A stretch of 64,000 nucleotides of DNA from Amaranthus tricolor (GCF_026212465.1 NC_080056.1:7782517-7846516), one strand, 5' to 3'; positions 48,462 to 60,334 are shown, numbered from the stretch's first letter. The notes: generated from the sequence alone by a model not told the origin. A program made the numbers and translations.

Positions 48462-50360
48462 TGTAAGGCTAAGAAAAATGGATTATTACTCCATTATATA
48501 TGGTAAACTCCAAAATATTAAATAATTAATTAAATGTCCTAATATCCAATCTTTAAACAAAAACTACATTACAAAAACTGAAACACTACTCTATATTGTA
48601 TTATATTCACTATTTTCCCATCACACACTGCTCATCTGCAAGTAAATAAGAAAGCAACAAAGAAAACTCCAAAATTGAAAAAGGTAAGTAATTTAAAATC
48701 CATTATTATGTAAAATAATAATGCAGTAAAAATAATTTAAAGTTCTATGATGTTTTAAAGTGAATATTAATATCACAATTAATTAAGGAGAAGAAATAAT
48801 ACGCTTGCAGGCAGGGCAAACCTACTTACAAGCCCACTTCAATCACTATTTATGGGTTTGGACTACAAGTCTAAACAAAAGAAAATTTATAAATATATTC
48901 ATGTGAGATCTTGTTAGATTCGTTTTAAAATATATTTTTTTATTATATATTATTTATGATGTGTATTTAGAGATATTAAGACTTAAAATTACTTTAAAAA
49001 CTGTGCAAAAAGTAAATGGGAAGAACATTAGAAAATAGAGGAAATACTATTTAATAAAGATGAAACTAATTTCAAATGGTGATCTCTGAGCAATTTGCTT
49101 ATGGAGATTGATAATTCATGAAGAAGCCACATTAATGTACTTCCTCTTCTTGCTACTTTTTGGTTGTGTACAAGAAATATTTGCTCTGAAATACTCGCTA
49201 TACTTTACAGTTAGTGATATTAGTTATCTTTTAAGTTTATTTTAAATATTGCAGTTATTGCATAAGAAAAAGTATAGTCAAGTGAGATATTGCTTAATTT
49301 GTTTGATTGCATACTTGATACTTTCATAATATCAAATTTTATACTTTTTAGTTGAGTATAGTTTAAGATATAAATGATTAATATAGTTTAAGATATAAAT
49401 GATCAATATTATGCATTAAATTGCGTAAAGTGAAATGTAGTAAGTATAATAATACATAGGAAGTATGAAAAGAGAGTCTCATTAAGAACAAAATTAAAAT
49501 AATTCTAGTTATGAGATTGGATCCGTGAATAAACATAAGAACATTAAGGGTATAAGAATAAAGTTAGGGTAAAGTAGACTTATATGTGGTTATTTTTTGC
49601 CAAAATAAAAAATGTAGCAAATAATTTGAAACTTGAATTTTTAGTATAAATCTCTAAAATAACATTGACGTTGTCTAGTAATTAGGTGTTCTTTAATATA
49701 CAATTTTTTGTATTATTATTATTATTATTATGAATTTTAAATAAATCTACCCATCGAATAAACTACCTATAATTAATGCTTCGATTTCAAAAAGTTATAA
49801 GATCCGATCACTTATAACCAATATATATTTTATTTGTCTCCGATGCAACTAAGTTTTTTCCAATTATTTTGTGGCTACACAAGTGGTCAATAAGATTCTA
49901 GCACTTTAGTCCATTTCTAATGAATTGCGATCATTTAGACAACTATCCAGCCACATAAGCACTAATCATTGAGAAACCCATAGATTCACCAAATATAACC
50001 ATTTAGGTTAAACTTATAGTAGTTTTTATTTCTCTACTTATTGATAAGTTGGGCTTTAAATTAAATTAGGGTTTTTGTCAAAAAATATAATAGTTTTTTT
50101 TTCTCAAAAATTATTTAAAAAAAATTCAATTATTTCTTTGTTAAAGACTACTAATTATATCTTTGTTAAAGACTACTAATTATTATTAGGTGAATTGCAC
50201 GTGACTTGCACATGTTACACCCACATCATAATGGAGTAAAAAACTGTATTTAAGGCTTGAAAAAACGCAGTCTTTACTTATGGAACACCCTTCTGTCTAT
50301 ATCGACTGTTGGTACATGAATATTGGTGATAAATGAAGCAGGGTTTTAGTCTTGGTCATT
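48462..50360. other. Flank right of the hAT block, no gene recognised
   Basis: AT-rich DNA with short tandem words (for example a duplicated ATAGTTTAAGATATAAATGAT near 49370-49410, and TTATTATTATTATTA near 49715) but no convincing gene. Confidence 0.5.
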
Positions 50361-50373
50361 GTAGGGGTTGGTG

Positions 50374-50550
50374 TGTGTGTGCTACCTTTGGTTTGAAAAG
50401 GATATTGATGAGTTCCAGAAGGCAAAGCCTACCATGATCTCTTCTATCTTTGGAAGAGACCTACGACCAGAAATACAGAGGTACTTTGCCTCACATACAT
50501 ATATGCTGCAAGAATCCACTACATATATAGTTGAGCGGACAGTCAAGTAA
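50374..50550 (+). pseudogene. Retrotransposon gag-like fragment
   Basis: The reading frame contains EFQKAKPTMISSIFGRDLRP then EIQRYFASHTYMLQESTTYI. This resembles the I-S-x-F-x-x-G-L-R-P-E-I-Q segment of plant Ty3/gypsy gag proteins. It is short, has no start of its own, and runs straight into a SINE. Moderate to low certainty. Confidence 0.4.
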
Positions 50551-50780
50551 CCAACTCAACCAAAAGTTTAAGCTGATGGTTGAGGCGCCAAGATATGTTA
50601 TATACTCTAAGTCTCTAACATGACCCCTCACACGAAAGTCCTTTGACCTAAAAGTGTGGATACAATACAAGCTCTCCTTATACGTAGTGCGAATTATTTC
50701 ACTTTGAAATAAGGGATTGATGCGATTCAAACCCGTGACCTTCCGTCACGTAGGTCACGTAGGTTTTTGATACCATGTCA
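50550..50780 (-). mobile_element. tRNA-derived SINE, copy a
   Basis: On the minus strand it opens TGACATGGTATCAAAAACC and carries a GGTCACGGGTTTGAATC stretch resembling a tRNA B box. It ends ...AAGTTTAAACTTTTGGTTGAG-type sequence. The next copy follows without a gap. Confidence 0.55.
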
Positions 50781-51010
50781 AGGAACCAACTCAACCAAAA
50801 GCTTAAGTTGATGGTTGAGGCTCAAAGATATATTATATATTCTGACACGAAGCCAACTGTAATTTTTGTGTTTCTTGCAAGAATATACTCTAACACGTCC
50901 CGAGAGCTCCTTAGGCTAGAAATATGGATTCAAGACAGACCCTTATTTCCGATGCTAAATATCCCACTTGATTTTGACGTGTGGATTTCTTGGCTTCTAA
51001 GACCATGTCA
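50781..51010 (-). mobile_element. tRNA-derived SINE, copy b (diverged)
   Basis: Shares the AACCAACTCAACCAAAAGC end and the terminal CCATGTCA with copy a, but the B box is lost. Confidence 0.5.
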
Positions 51011-51105
51011 AAGAACCAACTTAACCAAAAGTTTAAGCTAATTATTGAGGCCCCTAGATATGTTATATACTCTTACACTAATGCCTCTGATTAATGGCTC
51101 TCATC
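51011..51105 (-). mobile_element. tRNA-derived SINE, copy c (partial)
   Basis: Starts AAGAACCAACTTAACC and fades after about 90 bp. Confidence 0.45.
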
Positions 51106-51244
51106 CATGTGAGATTAAAGTGAGTCGGATAAATGTAATTTTACCCGGGTAATAACATAGAGGCAATATATGCAAATTGCAAAAAATCACCTACAACTTC
51201 ACATTTGACATTCATATATAGAAGTGCACGTAAATTATGTGACA

Positions 51245-51249
51245 CATTG
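51245..51249 (+). repeat. Left target duplication CATTG of the minus-strand copia element
   Basis: CATTG followed by TGTAGAGAAAACTAAAAC, the inverted end of the copia LTR. The partner CATTG is at 56885-56889. Confidence 0.75.
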
Positions 51250-51267
51250 TGTAGAGAAAACTAAAAC

Positions 51268-51600
51268 ACGAGGAAACACGAGGAAATTAGGCTGGACTTA
51301 TTATCAATGCCAGCATATTAACGGGGAAACACGAGGTGCACACACTTCATAAGTCAAGAAGATATATATTATCCCAAAACCATATGGCAATGGGAAGAAG
51401 GTCTCCAATAGCTTATAAAATGTGCACACCATCTTTAATTTTTCGACGTGGAATAAATCATCCCAACACCCCTCCCCCCCTCACATGCGAAGCCTCGTCA
51501 AGTTCGCATGTGGGAGTAATCAATTATGGTAGGAGCGCCATTCTTTTCGGACCTGCCATTTTTATTTTTGATCGAACCATCGGCTTTGATACCATGTCAA
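51268..51600 (-). repeat. Repeat R, copy 1
   Basis: Shares TTAGGCTGGACTTATTATCA, CATATGGCAATGGGAAG and GTGTGCACACCAT-type words with copies 2 and 3. On the minus strand it opens GGTATCAAAGCCGATGGTTC, which looks tRNA-like. It could be a SINE-like element. Confidence 0.5.
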
Positions 51601-51814
51601 GGAACCAACTCAACCAAAAGCTTAAGCTGATGGTTGAGGCCCCAAGATATGTTATAAACTCTAACGTGCCCCGTCACACAAGAGCTCTTTGGGCTATAAG
51701 TGTAGATGCAACACAGGCCCTTATCATACCTGGTGCTAAATATTCCACTTAAATGAGGGGTGGTTAAGATTCGAACCCGTGACCTCTTGTCACACTGGCT
51801 TTTGATACCATGAT
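51601..51814 (-). mobile_element. tRNA-derived SINE, copy d
   Basis: Best-preserved copy. The minus strand reads CATGGTATCAAAAGCC then GGTCACGGGTTCGAATC, an exact B-box match (GGTTCGAATC, near 51768-51777). It sits between repeats R1 and R2. Confidence 0.6.
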
Positions 51815-52119
51815 AAATTAGGCTAGACTTATTATCAATGCCAGCATATTAACGGGGAAAACACAAGGTGTACACACTTCATAAACCAAGGAGATATATA
51901 ACATCCCAAAACCATATGGCAATGGGAAGGGGAACTCTAATAACTTATAAAGTGTGCACACCATTTTCAATTTGTCGATGTGGGATAACTCATCCCAACA
52001 CCCCCACATGCGAACCCCCGTCAAGTTTGTATGTGGGAATAATCAATTAGGTAGGAACGCCATTCTTTTTGGACCTACCATTTATAAATTTTGATCGAAC
52101 CATCGGCTCGGATACCATG
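51815..52119 (-). repeat. Repeat R, copy 2, with USE-like box
   Basis: On the minus strand ATCCCACATCG (51976-51986) is followed after 25 bp by TTATAAG, snRNA-like boxes with shorter spacing. The minus strand opens ATGGTATCCGAGCCGATGG, tRNA-like. Confidence 0.5.
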
Positions 52120-52266
52120 TTAAATTAGGTTGGACTTATTATAAATGTCAGCACGTTAACAGGGAGATACGAGGTGCACACACTTCATAAGTCAAAGAGA
52201 TTTATATTATCCCAAAACCATATGGCAATGGGAAGGACTCCAATAACTTATAAAGTGTGTACACCA
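52120..52266 (-). repeat. Repeat R, copy 3 (partial)
   Basis: Same family as 51815-52119; truncated at its fusion with the plus-strand copia fragment. Confidence 0.5.
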
Positions 52267-52570
52267 TTTTCAAAATCCAATGTTTCATGAGCACACTAAA
52301 CATATTGAAATTGATTGTCACTTTGTGCGAGATGCCATTCAAGATGGTATCAATAATCCTTCTCATGTTCCTTCTACTACACAACTTGCTGATATTTTCA
52401 CTAAGGCTTTGGGGCAAGCTCAGTTTTCTTTTCTTCTTTGCAAGTTGGGCATTTGTGATCTACATGCTCCAACTTGAGAGAGGGTGTTAGAGTTTATTAT
52501 GTATTTGGGCCTATTGTATATAATAGTAATGGGCTCTATGTATTAGGGTTTCCTTCCGCACTTATATAAA
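52267..52570 (+). mobile_element. Ty1/copia 3' fragment, plus strand
   Basis: The reading frame gives the end of copia RNase H (FHEHTKHIEIDCHFVRD, then TTQLADIFTKALGQ) and stops just before a TTGAGAGAGGG purine tract and TGTTAGAG, the start of its LTR (52487). The LTR runs about 85 bp, then meets the inverted LTR of the minus-strand element at about 52570. It is a second member of the same family, closely related and tail-to-tail with the first. Confidence 0.8.
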
Positions 52571-52751
52571 ACCCCTTGTCTTGTTACTACTCATGAGCAA
52601 GGTATTTATACAAGTGTGGAAGGAAACCCTAGTACATAGAGCCCATTACTATTATATATAATAGGCCCAAATACATAATAAACTCTAACACCCTCCCTCA
52701 AGTTGGAGCATGGAGATCACAAATGCCCAACTTGCGAAGAAGAAAAGAAAA

Positions 52752-53567
52752 CTAAGCTTGCCCCAAAGCCTTAGTGAAATTATCAGCTAGTTGTGTAGTA
52801 GAAGAAACATGAGAAGGACTAATGATACCATCTTGAATGACATCTCTCACAAAGTGACAATCAATTTCAATATGTTTGGTGCGCTCATGAAACACTGGAC
52901 TTTGAGCAATGTAGAGAGCATATTGACTATAACAAAACAAAGACATCGCTTTCGGGTGATGCACTCCCAAACTACAAAGAAAACCTTTGAGCCATTTAAG
53001 TTTACAAGTTACGGCAGCCATAGACCTATACTCTGCTTCAGTTGATGATCTAGAGACTGTAACTTGCTTTTTCGTTTTCCACGAAATGGGAGAATGTCCA
53101 AGGAAAACTAGCCAACCTGATAATGAGGGATGAGTAAGAGGACAACTAGCCCAATCTGAATCACACCATCCACTTAAAGATAGATCACAATCCGAACGAA
53201 GAAGAATGCCTTGACTAGGACATCCTTTAAGATATCGAATCACTCGAATAGCAGCATCCCAATGATCGCGACGTGGAGCGCCAAGAAATTGAGAGAGTAT
53301 GTGTACAAAATAAGCCAAATCAGGTATAGTAAAAGTTAGATAAATAGGTCGACCAACTAACCTGTGATACTGCTCACCATTATCAAGAAAAAGACTAATA
53401 GAAGTTGCCAACTTATGATTTTGCTCCATAGGAAAACGAATGGGTTTCGAGCCAAGATTACCTGATTCAGTAATGATATCAAGAGCATAATTCCTTTGAC
53501 ACAAATAAATAAATACTTTTTGAATTTCTGGAAACTTCAATACCCAGAAAATATTTAAGTACACCAA
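52752..53567 (-). pseudogene. Copia RNase H / C-terminal polyprotein segment
   Basis: Motifs in order: YHRLVGRPIYLT, YLKGCPSQGI, GWCDSDWASCP, SRSSTEAEYRSMA and HERTKHIEIDCHFVRD, ending ADNFTKALGQA. D and E of the RNase H site (CDSDWA, EAEY) are present. It is open for 271 residues but separated by frameshift and stop from the reverse transcriptase, whose YVDD box is near 53655. Confidence 0.85.
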
Positions 53568-53721
53568 GATCTTTTATATGAAAGCATGAACACAAATATT
53601 GTTTGAAAGCAGTAAAAGCAGTGGAATCATTCCTAGATTTAATTAAATCATCTACATAAATAAGAATATTAAGCTGAACACGACCTTTCTGATAAATGAA
53701 AAGAGAATAATTTGAATAAGA

Positions 53722-53973
53722 TTACCGAAAACCATAATTTTGAAGAGAAGTAGCCAACTTAGCCAACCAACATCTAGGTGCTTGTTTCAAGCCATAAAGA
53801 GACTTTTGCAACCGATATACCTTACTAGGCTGAGCAGCGTGAAAACCAGGTGGCATTTTCATATAAACTTCTTCAGACAAATCTCCATGCAGGAAAGCAT
53901 TGTGGACATCTATTTGGTGCAACTCCCAATTTTTAGCAGCAGCTACAGGTAGAAAAACACGTATTGTAGTCAT
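53722..53973 (-). pseudogene. Copia reverse transcriptase segment
   Basis: Contains QIDVHNAFLHGDLSEEVYMK and LYGLKQAPRCW, standard copia reverse-transcriptase motifs. The downstream YVDD catalytic box lies in another frame near 53655, so at least one frameshift has occurred. Confidence 0.85.
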
Positions 53974-54192
53974 CTTCGCTACCGGAGCAAAGGTAGCTGA
54001 GTAATCAATCCCTTCAACCTAATGATTGCCAAACACAACCAACCGAGCCTTAAGGCGCTCCACACTACCATCTGAGTTGTATTTAATTCTATATACCCAT
54101 TGACTACCAAGAGCTTTCTTCCCGAGAGGAAGATCTGTCACACGCCAAGTACCATTGTTTTCTAATACTTGAATTTCTTGCTGCATAGCTTC

Positions 54193-55412
54193 TTACCAAC
54201 TAGGGTCTTTCATGGCTTCCTTAAAGAATTGATGTTCTGAGGCTGCGGTAATAGCTGCAAGAAAATTTCGATGCCCCATAAAAAACCTTCCACAATTAAC
54301 AAAATGTGCTATAGGATAAGAAATACCTGAGGTCTGAGACGAAGTAGATGACAGAGGAGAGAAAGACGAACTGACTTTTTGAATTGTATTTGTAATAAAA
54401 CCACATAACTTTGTAGATGAATACCTTATGCACTTGTCTTTTCCTCTTTGATCATTGTCGAGAGTAGTGTGAGTTGCGACAACCTCCTCCCTCAAGGAAC
54501 TATTAGACCCAATACTAGAGGCCACATTATTACTAGGAGCATTGGCCGCAAACTCACTACCACCAATCTAATGGCTAACAATGCTTGTAGGCTAAACTTT
54601 ATCATTGCTCGTGCACACTACCCCCTCGCTACTAGTAGAGTTAGTAGTAACAACCCTCTCATGAACAACACTTCTATCAATAACATCGTCATTCCTACTT
54701 GCTCCAAGACCAAGAAGGTCATCAAAAGAATCATCAATATAATCAAAATTAGGTGCGACAATAATCATTGGAGAAGATGAGGTGGAAGGAGTATTATGAG
54801 CAAAAGGGAATTTGGTTTCATAAAACTTCACATCCCTAGATACAAAATATTCACTTGTTTCAAGATTATATAGTTTCCACCCTTTCTTCCCTTGCGGATA
54901 GCCAACAAATATGCATTTCCTACTCCGACTTATAAACTTATCCCTCTTGGATTTGATGTTATGTACATAGCACAAACACCCAAAGACACGAAGTGTATCA
55001 TAGGAAGGGGAAGTATTACACAAAACCTCATAAGGACTTTTATTGTCAAGCAAAAGATAAGGTGTGCGAGTAATTATATAACTAGCGGCCAAGACACAAT
55101 CACCCCAAAATGATAAGGCAAATTAGCCTGAAAACGTAACGCTCGAGCTACATTCAAAATGTGACGATGTTTACATTCAACCCGTCCATTCTGTTGAGGT
55201 GTATCAACACAAGAAGTTTGAAACAAAATGTCATTATGCTGGAAATAATCTCGCATACAATTGAAATTTGTGCCATTATAGCTTCGTACCATTCTAACTT
55301 TAGCATCAAACTGTCGCTCAATCATGGAAAAAAAAGAACTAAACATCTTATAAACCTCAGTTTTATCAAATAAGAGATACACCCACGCCGCTCTAGAATA
55401 ATCATCAACCAA
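54193..55412 (-). pseudogene. Copia integrase core and C-terminal region
   Basis: The core reads MVDDYSRAAWVYLL (55412 downward) and QQNGRVECKHRHILNVARAL. In place of the usual S-D-N-G the element has RSYNGTNF, so a catalytic Asp appears to be lost. The C-terminal part follows (TRTPYLLLDNKSPYE, FGCLCYVHN, FVGYPQGKKGWKLY). A serine-rich linker and a segment ending EAMKDPSW occupy 54193-54525. Frame changes occur near 55080 and 54590. Confidence 0.8.
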
Positions 55413-55541
55413 AGTAAGAAAATAAGTAGCACCACAAGAGGAGGGAGTATGATACTTCTCCCATAAATCACAATGTATAATTTCAAAACGTTTTGTCGCT
55501 TTGCTGTCACTTATAGGAAATTTATCTCTAGTTTGTTTTGC

Positions 55542-56260
55542 TTAATGACATATATCACAAGCTCTGCTAGAATAGCTACACGATTTAACCAAAAAAGGAA
55601 GTGACCTTATTACTTTATACGAAGGATGACCAAGACGTTGATGCCATAAATTAGAAGAAGAGACCTCATCGATATTCAATGCACTAATCCTAGGAAAGTC
55701 ACGAAAATAGTACAGTCCGTATCTCCGTTCACCCACTCCAATCAAAGTCCTCAAGTGTAGGTCCTGTATAACACAAAATGTTTTAGTGAAAAGCAAAACA
55801 CAACTCATATCATCAGTCAATTGGGTAACAGAAATCAAATTGCATTGTAGATCAGGACCACATAACACATTTCGTAAAACAATATCGGAACGCAATTTCA
55901 CATCACCCTTCATGGTGGAGACAACCTGCTTACCATCTGGAAGTCCAATCAAAAAATTGGTAACAACATGAATATTGCTCAACAAATCAAAATTACCAGT
56001 AACATGATGGGAAGCACCCGAATCAATAGGTCAACAAGAAGTACTACCATTTACACGATTGCGAGAATCGCTTGTTGACGAGTTACCAAGCCATTCACGA
56101 AAATGTTGCCAATGTGCTTTCGGTATCCCAGGCAGAATGTCATTAAAATGTTGACCATAAGCATATTAAGCAACATCGTCATTGTGAGGACTTGATACCG
56201 AAGCTATCACACAAGGTATTTGTGTTTCTTGCACAAAATGTGTTGCCATGATAAATAAAA
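55542..56260 (-). pseudogene. Copia protease and GAG-pre-integrase region
   Basis: PIDSGASHHVTG (near 56000) is the aspartic protease site, preceded by an in-frame stop. LWHQRLGHPSYKVIRSLPF and ACDICH form the GAG-pre-integrase zinc-binding region. Upstream, a reading frame opens MATHFVQETQIPCVIASVSS near 56250 and also contains a stop. Most of gag seems missing or unrecognisable between here and the primer site. Confidence 0.75.
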
Positions 56261-56884
56261 AGGAGAAGACAAATTACCTTAAACTTGTCAAATAAATACC
56301 AATCGGCCAAAACACAAATTAATGGTGCTCAAAAAAAAATTACACTTACACCTACTTTGAATTGCAGATAAAAAAAATTGTTACTGTTGTAGATAAATGG
56401 ACAGAGGAATTACGCCATGTATGGCCAAGCACCAAAACCTTTAATAATGAAAATAAACCAAATCCTTCAATAAAGAAACGAAAACAAATTAGCCAACTGC
56501 ACTTTCTGTTTGCAAATTCAAGAAATTGCAATTATATTAGACCCAATTACTCTTCTCTGCAAACAGAAATCCAATTACTCTTACTATGAAACAAACTAAC
56601 CAAAACAAAAGTGCAAAATAATATGAAACCACTATTCAATTCCTCTGATGCAATTCAATGGAGGCTGTTGATATTTTTTTGTTTTTTTGTTTATTTAGAA
56701 TCAAAATATTGTGGTAGGGGAGGAAAAAATAACCTAGCTCTGATACCATGTAGAGAAAACTAAAACCTCTTGTCTTGTTACTACTCATAAGCAAGGTTTT
56801 TATGCAAGTGTGGAAGGAAACCCTAATACATAGAGCCCATTACTATTATATACAATAAACCCAAATACATAATAAACTCTAACA

Positions 56885-57636
56885 CATTGTTTCTGGGTCA
56901 AGACTCAAGATCAGATCGGTGAACCAGATACATGTTCACTCATTAGTCATTATTGTTATTTAGGTTCAAACAGTCGATATTATGTACATTTGTACTTGAA
57001 GGTTTGATAAAAAAAAATTATATTTATAGGAATGGAAATAAGAAGATAGGCTAAAAACTTAGGAGTATCTCTCAAATAAACATGCAATTATGTCTTCGAT
57101 TCATGACCACCAAGAATAGTCATACAATTTTTGATTACTTACTAATTGATGGGGTTGTGATAAACACTACACAAGAGATTTGTCCATGTAATTGTCAATT
57201 TTGTTTGTCCATGTAATTGTCAATTTTGTTTATTTACTCCATCCATCCAAAAATTGTTTTAATATATAAGGTGTTTAGGTAATTTATTGATTTCTAGGTT
57301 TCATGAGAATAGATTAGTTGGATCTTCATCATCATTAGGGTCTGGGAAGGGAAGGACGACGGCAACTTATACCCATAAAGGAGAGTGCGGCCAAAGAGTC
57401 CCTCGACTCGAGAAAGAATAAAAGATTATAAATTTATTAGGAAAATCTTTTGACAAGTTTACTGGTCATAACTATTATTCTTCAATCATCTATTATGTTC
57501 TCACAAAATCTAATCCGATGAATTATCAATTTGATAAGTTGTATTACGTTGTAATAGAAAATTGTGAACAAAAAACACTTTCTATGATTAAAATTTCATC
57601 AACGGATAAATGACATGATATACATTTTATGAAAAT
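56885..57636. other. Between copia and CACTA elements, no gene
   Basis: CATTG (56885-56889) is the right copia target duplication. A 25-bp unit (TGTCCATGTAATTGTCAATT...) is tandemly duplicated at about 57181-57231. Nothing else is recognised. Confidence 0.5.
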
Positions 57637-57639
57637 TTA

Positions 57640-60334
57640 CACTAGTGGAAAAAAACATCATTTGCTGCGTGTCATTTGCTGCGGTTTTCTTTATACGCAG
57701 CATTAAATAGCAAAAAAAAAAAGAAAAAACAATATATAATACAAATGCTGCGGTTTTCATGATGACCGCAGCAAATAAGCATTATTTGCTGCGGTTTTAT
57801 TAAGCCCGCAGCAAATAAGTGCTTATCAAACGAAAAAAAATAAAAATAAAAATAAATAAACATTATTTGTTGCGGTTTTAATGAAACCGCAGCAAATAAG
57901 TTATAAAAAAAATTTAAAAAAAAAATTTTTTTTTTTTTAATACTTATTTGCTGCGAGCTTCGTAGAACCGCAGCATATAATGCAGATGTTATTGCAAGTC
58001 TGCTTAATTTGCATCCCCCTCTCTCAGTATCTTTCAGCCTAAATCAAATGAAATGTATATTGTTTTTGTACGAAAATGTGCAATATAGACATCCAAGGTA
58101 AATGGAAACCCCCTAGGAATTATGTGTTTATTCATTAGCTTCTATTTCCAGCCATACCTAAGTCACTGTTTACTGAGAGTAATAGAAAGGAGGAAAAAAC
58201 TTCCTTATGCTTCCCTTAATAATAACCAAAGGAGCTGTGTAGGTCGCAAGTGAATCGCAGCTAGAGAAATCACAATCCACTATTTCATCTTTTGGAATAT
58301 GAACTACTTACAAATTCAAAGTACCATCAAATTCTCTTTATAGTTGGTAGAAAGTGTCCAATGGAAGTGATGAAAGGATGAAAAAGAGAACAGACTATGA
58401 AATATAAAGCATTGCAGGAGTACCTGGAGAGTTAATGCACTGGTGTGTTTGGTCACCAAAAAGTTCATTAAATTCACAAAGTAGGCAAGAGCAGAATTAA
58501 AGAGCAAATACCAAACAATGCTGCGATCTTCTCTGGCAAGAGCTACTGTGATCCCAACTACATATTTCTCCAGTGTGAGTACTGTTGGAATAAGGCACAC
58601 AACAGCTATGGGAGCCATGTACATTAGAAGATTCATAGAATTCAGCTTCTTCCTGTCCAATGTAATGTGAATCCATTAAGCCCGCAGCAAATAAGTGCTT
58701 ATCAAACGAAAAAAAAATAAAAATAAAAAAAATAAACATTATTTGCTGCGATTTTAATGAAACCGCAGCAAATAAGTTAAAAAAAAATGAAATTTAATAC
58801 TTATTTGTTGCGGGCTTCTTGAAACCGCAGCAAATAATGCTTATTTGCTGCGGTTTTTTAAGAAGCCCGCAGCAAATAGCCAGTTCAAAAAATATAAAAA
58901 CGCGTTTTGACGTTCAATTGCTTAAAACCCTAAAATAACTTTCTTCAAAATCCTATGATGACGACTGTCTTCTTCTTCAAGCTTATGAATTTCAGAAAAT
59001 TTCTTCAAACACCCAAGAAAAATCTCTTTAAGTTCTTCAAGTTTTTCAAATCATACGACTCCACTGTGTTTTCTCTTCATTTCGTTCATCATCTTCCAAA
59101 CCCCACGACTTTGTTTAAGTTCTAAAACCCACCATTGTTGCTTTTCCTTCAAAAGCCACGAAATTATGGCTAGTCTTGTTCTTTTTCAAGTCATTGTGTT
59201 TTAATAAGGATTTAGTCTTTTTTTATACTAATTTTGATTTGTTTTTTTCATTGTAGGTTACATAATCTTATTCTGGAAACAAAATTATCATATCTCATTA
59301 TCAAGGTATGTATTTTATATTTGAATGTGAATAATTTACTTATGTATGTACATGAATATTTGAATGTGAATAATTTTAATTAATTAGGATTTTTAGGGTA
59401 GATTGAATGTGAATAATTTACTTATGTATATATGTAGTTGTATATTTGAATGTGAATAATTACTTATGTATGTGGTATCAATGGTTCAATGGGTAGTTGT
59501 TCTTGTAAACGATATCATGTAAGATTATAATCATGTAATTTAATTATATATCAATCTTTATTTGGTGATGATAGTTTTTGCTGGTATTAAACCTGCTTTG
59601 CTTTATTATGTGTGTGAAGTAGAAATTTGGAAGTAGGATAGTGACTTTTGCTTATCGACAATCGGCTAAGAAACTGTAAAGATTTAAAGAACCTCAAAAT
59701 GAAATGAGATTTATAGACATTACTTATAAATTAATGTATTATTCATTTTCTATTTTTAGGATTAAGTTGGTATTCTAATGTACTTCTAGGATGTTAATTA
59801 ATTATGTTTTTGGAATGGTTTAATGCTTATTTGTGTTTCGCTGGATTTGTAGATTGATAGTTTGCCATGTCGATGTTTATTTGAAGGACAAAAATTCTCA
59901 ACTCGAATCCACTATTCACTTTCGATTTATTAGGACTTTAATTTGTATATGTACATATTATTATATTATATTATATATACGATCGAGAGTTTTCAAAGAG
60001 ATTATTGGTGATTATCATTGGATTAATTATTGTTTATTACATTGTACATTATTGGATTATTTAATACTATTAAACGAAAAAAGCAAAAAAAAAAAAATTT
60101 TTTTTTTTTCGTTTAATAGACACTTATTTGCTACGGGCTTCTTAAATCCGCAGCAAATAATGCTTATTTGTTGCGGTTTTTTAAGAAGCCCGCAGCAAAT
60201 AGTTAGTTTTTTTGCTGCGGTTCAAAACCGCAGCATTTAAAATAGGTTATTTGCTGCTATCACTATTCCTGCGGGCCAAAATCGCTGCATATTATGGCCC
60301 AAAAACCGCAGCAAATAAGGTTTTTTCCACTAGT
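57640..60334. mobile_element. Non-autonomous CACTA (EnSpm) transposon
   Basis: Ends CACTAGTGGAAAAAA and TTTTTTCCACTAGTG with TTA on both sides (57637-57639, 60335-60337), which is diagnostic for CACTA elements. The subterminal regions are dense in TTTGCTGCGGTTTT and its inverse AAACCGCAGCAAAT. It is 2695 bp with no transposase. Large internal duplications occur: about 57806-57903 recurs near 58676-58780, and about 58800-58880 recurs near 60121-60200. This suggests rearrangement or nesting of two related elements. A captured gene exon lies at 58424-58652. 58880-60060 holds other non-repetitive DNA of unknown source. Confidence 0.9.
58424..58652 (-). pseudogene. Captured exon of a sugar-phosphate/nucleotide-sugar translocator
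   Basis: The exon reads [20 protein letters not shown], then [20 protein letters not shown] and [20 protein letters not shown], ending ALTLQ at a GTACTC donor. This matches a conserved membrane segment of the plant TPT/NST transporter family (triose-phosphate and nucleotide-sugar translocators of plastid and Golgi membranes). CAG precedes the exon, so intron borders came with it. The exon has no stop. It is only about 76 of an expected ~350 residues. It lies inside the CACTA element and is therefore a transduplicated fragment, not a gene. Adjacent non-repetitive DNA (58020-58423) may be captured intron or 3' sequence. Confidence 0.8.

Larger units (their letters stand above)
51250..56884 (-). 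mobile_element. Ty1/copia retrotransposon, nearly full length, 3' LTR interrupted
   Basis: 5' LTR 56749-56884 (136 bp, TGTTAGAG...CTCTACA). The primer site TGGTATCAGAGC (56737-56748) is complementary to tRNA-Met. A degraded polyprotein lies between, and a purine tract CTTGAGGGAGGG precedes the 3' LTR. The 3' LTR is in two pieces, 52570-52690 and 51250-51267, split by about 1.3 kb of inserted repeats. Duplication CATTG is on both outer sides. Copia order is confirmed: protease and integrase precede reverse transcriptase and RNase H. Confidence 0.85.

Noticed and set aside
51768..51777. A functional tRNA gene
   Set aside because: Only the B box and a partial head match; no acceptor stem or anticodon arm forms, which fits a SINE.
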